From a virus: a DNA stretch of 64,000 nucleotides. Both the position numbers and the translations under genes were made by a program. Shown one piece after another: positions 20,201 to 28,011 of the stretch (position 1 is the stretch's first letter; the number at the start of each line of letters is the position of its first letter). Where the stretch lies: positions 124,001 through 188,000 of the IMG/VR virus record IMGVR_UViG_3300021091_000001; one strand, written 5' to 3'. The notes below the pieces were generated by a model, which had not been told where the DNA came from, ran no database searches, and worked only from the letters and a program-made list of their open reading frames with translations.

Positions 20201-21887
20201 TTGTATTGGCTCATAATTATTTGAGCTTACTGAATCATACTTATAACCATGAGCTCTAAGTTTAAATGAGTAAGGTTTTGTTCTTCTATCTAGCTCCTCT
20301 AGAACAATCCTCGCATCTTCAAAGTCTCCTATTCCCATCTGATAAAATGGTGATGCCACAGGAGTAGCATCGGACTGCTGAGGTATCCTTGAAACACCTT
20401 CCTGATTTAATCCAGCATAATCCCAGTAAGACTCTCCCCATTTAATATATCCAAAATTAGACGGATGTCTTTTATTTAGATCTTCTACAAAATCAAAGAA
20501 TCTTCTTTCTGGATTTCCTTCATCATCAAAATATGGAGTGCTAGACAATATGTTTTGTATTTCATATATTTCTGGGGTAGCTCCAATATATTTTGAGTTT
20601 GGAGTTGCATCATAGGCTCTCCATATATCTAGTTCTCTTCTTAAAGTTCTCTTTAATCCCTCTTCATTAATGTCTGGTGGATTAATATAAACATCTAGTA
20701 TTCTAGATCTAAAATTTTCATTTGACTCTAGATATAATCTTTGAAGACCAACTCTTAATCCTGTTTCATCAAAGGCATTAAAATTTTGTATAGGTATTTG
20801 ATCTACTACTGTTTGATCAACATATAGTTTTGTAAAGTCTTTGTTTGTATAAAGGTCAAAAGTAGTATAGTTATAATAAAAAACATAATCTGTCTCGCTA
20901 GACCTGAGTAAATCTTGATAGGAAGACACTCTTCCAAGTTCTATGCCATCGCCTCTAACTTTGATAAAACCTGGATCAACAGGAGTGCTTACATATATCC
21001 ATGCTGGTTGATCAATGTTTGCTTCTGTAATAAATGAATCTAATTCATAATTGCTTATTGCAGCATCTACGTAATTAAAACATTCCCCAGTTAGCGCATT
21101 GAGAAGTGTTCCAGCAACTGTATCTGGAGTAGCCAACTGAGGAGTAGCTTTTTCGATAGAATCTTGATAGATTTTTGTCCAACTAGGAAATCTAGATAAT
21201 AGATTTCTAGTATGATTTGTTATGACAGGAACAGTTATATCAGCTATTTGAACTTGAACAAGTAACAAAAAGTTTGCTAATGAAATATTAGATTCAGCGT
21301 TGAACGTTACTTGAAATTTTATATATCTCTTTACATTTCTCAAAAATAATACAGTTATATTATCTTGAATTGAAGCTATTTCTCTCCAGTCAGAATTGCT
21401 AGAATTCTTTTTATCAGAGGTAAATATCTTTAATTCAAATGTTGGATTCTCTAAACCAGGTAGATCACTAAACGCATGCTTGTATCCGTATAATATCTAT
21501 ACTACTGTTTGTATCTACGAATCTAGGAAGGTATGAAAATCCCGATGCATCGATAACTCTGTATGGAGTTGCATGTGTCTCATAAATATAGAATGAACCC
21601 TCTTGTTCATCATAATTAAATATGTAGTATTCACCAAAATCTTGGTCATTAAGTATTTCGCCATAGTTTGTTACTGTGTAAGCACCTGGTATTGTGGGTG
21701 TTGCATCTGGAATAACACTAGTGCCAGTGAATTTATAGTCTCCCATTAAGTTATTTCCATATTGAGATCTATAAACTGAGTAATTTGTATAAAACTTATT
21801 TGAATATAGGTCTATAGAACCAGTGGTCCAAATATTGGACGCTATTGTAAAATCCTGATTTCTTAGAGCTAAAAAATAAGTTTTCAT
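17225..21887 (-). CDS. Giant beta-rich baseplate/fibre protein made by +1 recoding at CGG, about 1553 aa
   Basis: The first frame (ATG 21885-21887) gives 133 residues, meets CGG at 21486-21488 and stops at TAG 21468. The +1 frame is open from 21496 to TAA 17225 with no start codon before a TTG at 21343 that sits inside a coherent domain. Joined: SSIDII, Gly or Arg, YKHAFSDLPGLEN. The joined N-terminal region WREIASIQDN...RNVKRYIKFQVTF resembles a discoidin (F5/8)-type beta-sandwich, typical of carbohydrate-binding tail proteins. The protein contains about 14-15 copies of the tripeptide Ala-Thr-Pro spread along its length. The C-terminal third has Ig-like or carboxypeptidase-regulatory-like stretches (SGISGRATSDSNGLFTIGDF). 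Probably a host-facing baseplate arm or fibre. Confidence 0.82.
21485..21488 (-). other. CGG +1 recoding site (CGGA), codon 134 of its gene
   Basis: Minus-strand context: GAT ATT ATA CGG ATA CAA GCA in the first frame; ATT ATA (C) GGA TAC AAG CAT in the continuing frame. The +1 frame is blocked by a stop just upstream (21497-21499), confining the switch to under 30 bases. Confidence 0.82.
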
Positions 21888-21903
21888 TTAATAATTATTG
21901 CTC

Positions 21904-23208
21904 CTAAACTTCATCTAGCCATATAGAGTATTCAGAGGTAATTCCTCTATCGGGATGAACAAACATCAAATGCTGACAAGGTCTACTCATAGACTGAAAA
22001 TACTCTTGCGCGTAAGTGTTATGACTCTCTGGTGATCCAGAGATTCTAAGAATACCACTACCTATTGTCATTTTAAATTGCTGATGATAATGACCCATAA
22101 ACACATCATCAAACTCTTCTGGGATCGCTCCATCTTTCCATCCCATTACCTTTTTATAGTAACCATGAAAAGAACTTGGAGCAGGCATCTGGTCGCCGTG
22201 AATTAAAAGACTACTATAACTTCCTATTCTATCTATGGCGTAGAAGCTTCTCTCTCCTCTACCATCTGGAATATCAAATGTGATTCTTTTTTCGTCTTTA
22301 AAAATCCACTGAATAATCTTATAGAGAAGTCTGTCCATATTTGTTTCTGGATCATGCTGTCTTCTTGCTCTTCCACCAACAGCTCCATGATTGCCAATCA
22401 CTCCAGCTACATGAATGTGTTTAAAGTTTTGAAGTGCGATAGTCATAAACTTAGTTAGTATTTCTGGACCATACATACCGACCTGTCTATATAGGCCAGC
22501 GTCCAAAAGATGGCTTTGACCTGGGAATATCTCTTCGCCCTCAACTATATCTCCCAGCAGCCATACATGCAAGGTGTCAATATTATGATGCATTCTTTGA
22601 ATGTTGACAATCTCTAGCATCTTTTCTGTATAGAGTTCCATTCGCTTGGCTAATACGTCAGAGTTATAGCTCTTAGTAATTTTACCAAGTTGCCAGTCAG
22701 AGAATACAGCAACCGCTGTTTCTGGGGTTCCCTTATTTGCTGTATTATAGTTCCTATAAGATACCTTAGGTATCTCGAAAGAACTAAATGCTTGATAGGC
22801 TGCTTGATAAACTGCATTAGCAGCTTCTTCTTTTACGTTTTTATGCTTGTCAACAAGTCTTGCTAAACGCTTATTCTCTGATCTTAAAAAGTCTACAGTA
22901 GAAGAATGAATACTTACAGTATCCCCAGCGGTAGAGACTGAAGCTGAGATAGAGTTATCTAGAGAATTAAAATAATTGTCAAGCTCTTCTACTGATTCTT
23001 CTAAATAATCTTCATAAATAAAATCATTTTTATCTACTACACTAAAATATTTAGAAGCTTCATTTGCGGATATTTCTTCTGCGCTTAGAGTGGAGGCGAG
23101 CACTGAGCCTGGAATATCCTCTTCTCCACTAGTGATCCCTACTGCATTACCTTTGTTTTTTGCCTTAACAATCTGAGTCTTTGTAATCAGGTACATTTTT
23201 TCTGCCAT
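21904..23208 (-). CDS. Calcineurin-like metallophosphoesterase, 434 aa
   Basis: Two-metal phosphoesterase of the Mre11/SbcD-like superfamily; hydrolyses phosphoester bonds, so it could act on DNA, RNA or phosphorylated wall or lipid compounds. The metal-ligand motifs appear in order: SDWQLG (Asp171; the usual DxH is DWQ here), LLGDIVEGE (Asp220), GNHGA (Asn273, His274), LIHGDQ (His337) and GHYHQ (His373, His375). The first 165 residues are a helical extension with a coiled coil near 105-140. ATG at 23206-23208 has AAGGAAATTAGC upstream. It is unusual inside a run of baseplate genes, between the J-like wedge protein and the giant peripheral proteins. It may be virion-associated or a late enzyme; neither is shown. 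Confidence 0.88.
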   Translation of the reverse strand: MAEKMYLITKTQIVKAKNKGNAVGITSGEEDIPGSVLASTLSAEEISANEASKYFSVVDKNDFIYEDYLEESVEELDNYFNSLDNSISASVSTAGDTVSIHSSTVDFLRSENKRLARLVDKHKNVKEEAANAVYQAAYQAFSSFEIPKVSYRNYNTANKGTPETAVAVFSDWQLGKITKSYNSDVLAKRMELYTEKMLEIVNIQRMHHNIDTLHVWLLGDIVEGEEIFPGQSHLLDAGLYRQVGMYGPEILTKFMTIALQNFKHIHVAGVIGNHGAVGGRARRQHDPETNMDRLLYKIIQWIFKDEKRITFDIPDGRGERSFYAIDRIGSYSSLLIHGDQMPAPSSFHGYYKKVMGWKDGAIPEEFDDVFMGHYHQQFKMTIGSGILRISGSPESHNTYAQEYFQSMSRPCQHLMFVHPDRGITSEYSIWLDEV

Positions 23209-23232
23209 GCTAATTTCCTTTTCAAAAAGTTA

Positions 23233-24390
23233 TTAAGATATTATAACAGAAAAGACAGAAACAGATCCGGCAATTATGTATTCTCTATCAGAATTTATCC
23301 TAAATACACCCTTTGAAACTTCTTGACCATTTGAAGTTACGCTTAGAATGCTGACAGACTTAACAAAGTCCGATGAAGCTCTCACTTGAGACTCTATATC
23401 ACCAAAAGATATAGAGCTTCCAATGGTTTGTGAGTTAAGATATCTCTTAACAAAGAGAGAAGCTTGAGTCTCTATAGATGTAACAACTTTAGAGCTTAAG
23501 CCAGCTGGCAGAACAACGTTCACCGCTACGTTAACTGGGACTCTTTCTGCTATTCTTATATTAAGCTTAATTCCTACTGGTTTTTTTGCTGACAAAGCAT
23601 TTGCTACAGAATCAACAAAAGCTGCATCTATTCTTTGAGATTCTGGAACAATAATCACATCACAAGAACCTAGTCCATAGGATGATTCTCTCACTCTGAT
23701 ATCTCTAACTCCTGGAATTGCTAAAGCTGTAAGCCTTAAAGATTCATTTGTTCCATAAGAAGTTTCTTTTATTGATCTACTAATTCTCATTCTATATAAG
23801 TCATCTGACTCCATATTAGACATAGAGTATACTTCTTTTGGATTAACACAGAAAATTAAAGTTCCATCTGGAGAAACAAAATTATGTTTTGTGAGAGTCG
23901 CAACAGAAGCAGTAAAGTCATTACCTTGGAAATTGGGCACTACTCTTCCATAAACTCTGGTTGTTCCAGCCAATATCATGACGTCATCAACTAATCTATA
24001 CTGATATTGTCTTGTTGAAAATGAGGTAACATCGTTATAAACCAAAGTATCTTTTGGAATTATAATATCAGATGCCTGAACATTCGAAATATAAAACTCT
24101 ATATTATAGCTAGCCCTTTCTTGTTCAGCCTCGCTAGCTATAAGTCTTCTTCTTACTGAATATAATTCTCCAATTAGATCTAGTGATCTGCCTTTTGCAG
24201 TAGAAAGACAAGATTGATCTATGCCGAATTTAAGTGCTTCGTACAAATCTCCTATTTCAACTGCAAGTGCCTCAGCAAAGGCTCTGGCTATAGATCCTGG
24301 ATGAGTTGCTGTTATCCCTGCGTTTCTCTGCAAAGATTGCAACATTTGAGTAAGTATCTGATCTTTAGTCTTACTGTAAACAATTGGCAT
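23233..24390 (-). CDS. Baseplate J-like wedge protein (gpJ/gp6 family), 385 aa
   Basis: Component of the baseplate wedge that ties the hub to the peripheral arms. The N-terminus (SKTKDQILTQMLQSL, then GSIARAFAEALAVEIGDLYEALK around 30-60) and the central pattern TSYGTNESLRLTALAIPGVRDIRVRESSYGLGSCDVIIVP (about 205-245) are typical of the Baseplate_J family. The C-terminus has the SISFGDIESQVRASSDFVKSV segment expected of the gpJ fold. Length is normal for the family. It starts at ATG 24388-24390 and directly follows the gp25-like gene, the standard contractile-tail gene order. Confidence 0.92.
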   Translation of the reverse strand: MPIVYSKTKDQILTQMLQSLQRNAGITATHPGSIARAFAEALAVEIGDLYEALKFGIDQSCLSTAKGRSLDLIGELYSVRRRLIASEAEQERASYNIEFYISNVQASDIIIPKDTLVYNDVTSFSTRQYQYRLVDDVMILAGTTRVYGRVVPNFQGNDFTASVATLTKHNFVSPDGTLIFCVNPKEVYSMSNMESDDLYRMRISRSIKETSYGTNESLRLTALAIPGVRDIRVRESSYGLGSCDVIIVPESQRIDAAFVDSVANALSAKKPVGIKLNIRIAERVPVNVAVNVVLPAGLSSKVVTSIETQASLFVKRYLNSQTIGSSISFGDIESQVRASSDFVKSVSILSVTSNGQEVSKGVFRINSDREYIIAGSVSVFSVIIS

Positions 24391-24400
24391 TTATATTCCT

Positions 24401-24784
24401 TTATAAGTCTTGAGTAACAGAAAGTGTTACCGGGTCTAGTGAGTTATCCAAGATATGTACATCAAACCTTATTGTATTAGCTGAAGTTGGAACTGCTTCT
24501 ATGCTAATATTTCTTCCTTTAAAAATTCCACCTTTTTCTGGATTTTCTAAGGCAGACCTAACAATTCTTTTTCCTATTTCGCCAGTTGCAATAGTTTGTG
24601 GCATTCCATAAAGCACGGATAGGTCGCATCCCAACTGCGGGTATGCGTAGAAGTCACCAGTTTCTGTCATTAATCTAATAAAAATTTGTTGTACATCTTT
24701 TTGACCAGAGCTTGATACAAGGGCTATGTCCCTGTTAGCAGACAACATAATGTCTCCAGAAAGATCAAAATAAAAATCAGACAT
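24401..24784 (-). CDS. gp25-like baseplate wedge protein, 127 aa
   Basis: Small sheath-initiating wedge protein of the T4 gp25 / gpW-lysozyme-like family. Evidence: length 127; N-terminal DLSGDIMLSANRDIALVSS; the conserved QDV-like QKDVQQIFIRLMTETGDFYAYPQLGCDLSVLYG (about 28-60), a hallmark of gp25/DUF2634-type wedge proteins; and a short beta C-terminus. Starts at ATG 24782-24784. Lies between the unknown hub-side gene and the J-like gene, as expected for hub, spike, gp25 and J gene order. Confidence 0.9.
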   Translation of the reverse strand: MSDFYFDLSGDIMLSANRDIALVSSSGQKDVQQIFIRLMTETGDFYAYPQLGCDLSVLYGMPQTIATGEIGKRIVRSALENPEKGGIFKGRNISIEAVPTSANTIRFDVHILDNSLDPVTLSVTQDL

Positions 24785-24786
24785 AG

Positions 24787-25467
24787 CTATTCCATATCAT
24801 TTTTTATCCAAGGAAAATTCTCTAAATTTTCAGGTAAATTATAGTCTTTATTTTTAACTTTATCTACTGCTTGACTAAAACTATAACCAGATTTAATGAG
24901 TGTTATCAATTTTTGGACATCTGAATCGGCGTTGGTTTTAGCAAAAGAGTCTATAAGTGTTTGAACATTTCCTGGAATGATTTTATCTCCGGATTCGCCA
25001 ATAGACTGATCTATTTTATCCTGAGGTGCACCCAGTCCATATCTACCCTCTATAGTAACTGGTATATTAAGCTGAGGATCCTTTAGGTCTTCTAAATCAT
25101 TTAAATATCTTACCGTATTATAATATGCTGGATTATTGGCAAACTGTCCGGTTTTAATAAGGGCTGGCTCATTGTACATATCTGCAGCTGGATTAAAAGA
25201 CATGCTATTCCACCTAAGTCCGTCATCCTCTCTTGAGTACATTTTAATTGAATCCGCAAAAATGGAAACACTTCTGGTGTTTGGATTAATTACAATTCCC
25301 ACTCCTGGACAAGCAAATATTTCTATTTCCCCAGAATCAGCGACTCTAATGAATGAACTATTATCTGGATGATTTAAACCCACTTCTCTATTGGAGAATT
25401 TCTTTCTTCTATTAATTTCGTAGGCTTCATCAAAGACGTCATTAATTTCTGGTATAGCTTTTTCCAT
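24787..25467 (-). CDS. Baseplate hub/spike-associated protein, 226 aa
   Basis: Not recognised as a named family. N-terminal helix, then a beta-repeat-like stretch (FIRVADSGEIEIFACPGVGIVINP, SVSIFADSIKMYS) that could form part of a spike or trimeric beta structure, then a helical C-terminus (VQKLITLIKSGYSFSQAVDKV). I place the start at ATG 25465-25467 because GAGGAAAAA lies right before it; upstream TTG codons in this frame overlap the OB-fold gene and have no ribosome site. It sits between the OB-fold spike and gp25-like genes, so a role at the hub-wedge interface is likely. Confidence 0.8.
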   Translation of the reverse strand: MEKAIPEINDVFDEAYEINRRKKFSNREVGLNHPDNSSFIRVADSGEIEIFACPGVGIVINPNTRSVSIFADSIKMYSREDDGLRWNSMSFNPAADMYNEPALIKTGQFANNPAYYNTVRYLNDLEDLKDPQLNIPVTIEGRYGLGAPQDKIDQSIGESGDKIIPGNVQTLIDSFAKTNADSDVQKLITLIKSGYSFSQAVDKVKNKDYNLPENLENFPWIKNDME

Positions 25468-25474
25468 TTTTTCC

Positions 25475-25840
25475 TCAAGACATGAACTTAGGTATTCCGG
25501 TATCAACGGAATTGTTTACAACATTTTTAAACCCTGAATTACTGTCATTAAAATAGCTTACAATATAAGGTTCTTTTTCCATTTCATCCCTAAACATAAC
25601 ATAGCACCTTGTACCTGGTGAAGGAGAAACTGTTTGAATACCATAGTAAAATGGACATGGTACATTTGTCATCATTTCTCCTATGTTGTTTGAATACTTT
25701 TCGTCCAAAACTATTGTTGCAGTATTATTATCTATATTATATGACATTATTGTTGCTGGTCTTGTCTTTGATTGTCTAAATCTTGAATTTGTTATTTGAT
25801 CATTTATTTTTTGATCAAATTTAGGATAATTAATCGGCAT
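25475..25840 (-). CDS. OB-fold baseplate spike/hub protein, 121 aa
   Basis: Resembles the N-terminal OB domain of contractile-tail spikes (gp5/gpV type): RPATIMSYNIDNNTATIVL, PCPFYYGIQTVSPSPGTRCYVMF and EPYIVSYF give the strand pattern and the Pro/Gly turn typical of these small beta-barrels. It probably caps or connects the hub and spike. The start is ATG 25838-25840 behind AAGGGAGG; ATGs further upstream overlap the lysin gene and are less likely. Lies immediately after the tail lysin and before the unknown spike-side gene. Confidence 0.82.
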   Translation of the reverse strand: MPINYPKFDQKINDQITNSRFRQSKTRPATIMSYNIDNNTATIVLDEKYSNNIGEMMTNVPCPFYYGIQTVSPSPGTRCYVMFRDEMEKEPYIVSYFNDSNSGFKNVVNNSVDTGIPKFMS

Positions 25841-25850
25841 GATGCCTCCC

Positions 25851-28011
25851 TTATACCGTTGTTCCATCCCACTTAAATACTTCGCCATCAATCCATCTAT
25901 CTAAATATGGATCAATTAATACACCATTTGAAACTTGACCTTTAAAAGTTTTTAATAACCAAGAGTCAAATCTAGTTTTAGGAAAACCACTGTTTTGCGT
26001 ATACGTATCTATAGCTGTTTTATATTTTAGATATCCAAAACACCAAACAACAGAGCTTTTTTTATAACCACCCCATGGCCTAAACATGTCAGATGTAAGT
26101 TTTATTTTAGTTTTATTCTTTATATTTTTTGAGGCAGTTACGGGAGCATTGGCTACATATGCTAAAGAAAATGCTTGATTATATGGGATGAATAACCTTG
26201 GATCTGTTGTGCTCCTATTGGCTAATTCAAGAACCTTTTTCTCTAAACTAGAAGGATCAGAGTCATCGTCTATGCTGTAAGCTAGTTTGAAGCCTAAAAC
26301 ATTATCTTCTGTTGGAGAAATCAAATAAAATGTTTTACGTCCGTGAGCTCCCGGTAGTAGATTACATTGGAAGAAGCCAAAAGAAAAATCTCCATCTCCA
26401 TTGTCTTTATTCTCATTTAAGCCTCCTGGTCTAGGTGATTCTCTTTCTGCTATACACGCAAATAAAGCTGCTGTTTCTTCATCCCATATTCCAGAACCAA
26501 CTAAAACATTATATATTTCATCAACAGTAAAGACTGTATTAAGATCATCTTTATAGGATTTTTTAAATTTATCAACACTAGCTGCTGCACCAGCTGCTCC
26601 TGTTGAAACACTAGGTCCACCGACTATCTCTGCTGCAATTTCTGGAGAAATAAAACTTCCTGCTCTTTGTGGACCAAAGCTTATGTGGATATGATTTCTG
26701 TGTGCAGCATCTGCATAAAAATTTACATGAGGAGCAAGTCCTGGATACTTTTTCCTTATGGGAGTACTTAGTCCTTCGGGACCTTCTGTAATCCCCATCT
26801 CTGCTCTTAGATCTTGACTGATTGTGATTAAATCTGGATGAAGATCGTGAGGAACGGTTTGAAGCTGGCTAAGCAAGATATCTAATGCCATTATGTATTC
26901 TTGCTTTGTTGCTACTTTTCCAGTATTCATTCCCAGCTTAATTCCTTGCTCTTTGGACATTCCAACTGCTCCAATATCAAATGCTCGACCAAAAGCATGA
27001 TCAGTCACTCCATTGACAGTTGTTGAAAGTTGCTGATAATTAGCACCAAGAAGTGGTCTATCTCCTTGGTCTCCCTCTATATACATTTTATCTGTTAGTC
27101 TCAATAATAGCTCAATCAAAGCTGCAGAGACTTTACATGTTCTTACTCCAGAACCAAAATGATTATTTAGTTTTACTTTGTTAAATGCTTCAGTCTCATT
27201 TTTATATGTTGTGCTTTGATATACATCAAATTTTATTGATTTTAAATCTTGTACGACCTCTTTGTACTTTGCTGTATCAAAATTAATTGATACATCTCTA
27301 ATTGACCCACCAAAATTCTTTTTATTATTTAATAAATTTATTTTTTCAATATAGATTTTTTTTTCTTGATCACTTAATTGATCTACAAAAGCTATATCTC
27401 TAGAACCGCCATTGAATACCTGAGCATCGGAGTATGGAGTATAACCCTTTAAGCTATGCTGAAGCTTAGTTCCGTTGGTCAGTAGTCACTGTTGCAGTTG
27501 TGCTATTATTTGCTGCTGAACCTTCAGCAGTAATCATATCAGTACCCGTCTTTGATGCGATTAGATCTTGCATAGTTGTAGCAAATCCACCAGGAGCATA
27601 ACCAGTTAACAAAAAAGAATCCTTTAATATGTGCTGCCTAGCGTCTGCTCCGCTTAAAAACTTTTTCTCCGGATCATTTGGATCAGCATTTGGATCAGGA
27701 ATCTTTATACTATCATCTATATCTCCAGCCATTGCTATAATTCCATGCAGGGATGACTGCACATTCTGTATATACCCATTTATAGCAAATCCTGGATTTC
27801 TATATATTCCATCACCTTGAAGAATTTTTACAGGATCTGCAGAAGTTAAACTTCTTCCAGAAGTATCATCAACAGATTGTGTTGTATTTTTATAAACCTC
27901 TACGCCGTTTGGGTAGAATGTTTCTCCTATTCTTTGCGTTATTGACTGAGAGTTGTTTAGATCATCTAAGTCAAGACTAAAATCAGAGGACACGACCAGA
28001 CCCACTTCCAA
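25851..28011 (-). CDS. Tail lysin (M15-like peptidase plus muramidase-like domain) made by +1 recoding, about 719 aa
   Basis: The first frame gives 179 residues, meets CGG at 27472-27474 and stops two codons later (TAA 27466). The +1 frame is open from 27485 to TAA 25851; no ATG, GTG or TTG occurs before a TTG at 27119, yet the 120 residues before it read as good protein (LQHSLKGYTPYSDAQVFN). Near 335-345 is DHAFGRAFDIG and near 437 HRNHIHISF, the HxxGxAxD and HxH zinc ligands of M15/VanY-like peptidases. Near 495-580 is a lysozyme-like domain with FACIAERES and GDFSFGFFQCN. Together they would open peptidoglycan during injection. The beginning is uncertain: TTG at 28009-28011 after GAGAG, or a shift from the hub gene at CTC TGA (27983). 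Confidence 0.8.
27471..27474 (-). other. CGG +1 recoding site (CGGA) in the tail lysin gene
   Basis: Minus-strand context: ACT GAC CAA CGG AAC TAA in the first frame; GAC CAA (C) GGA ACT AAG CTT in the continuing frame. The +1 frame is blocked by TGA at 27486-27488, so the switch is confined to about 20 bases containing this CGG. Confidence 0.85.
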
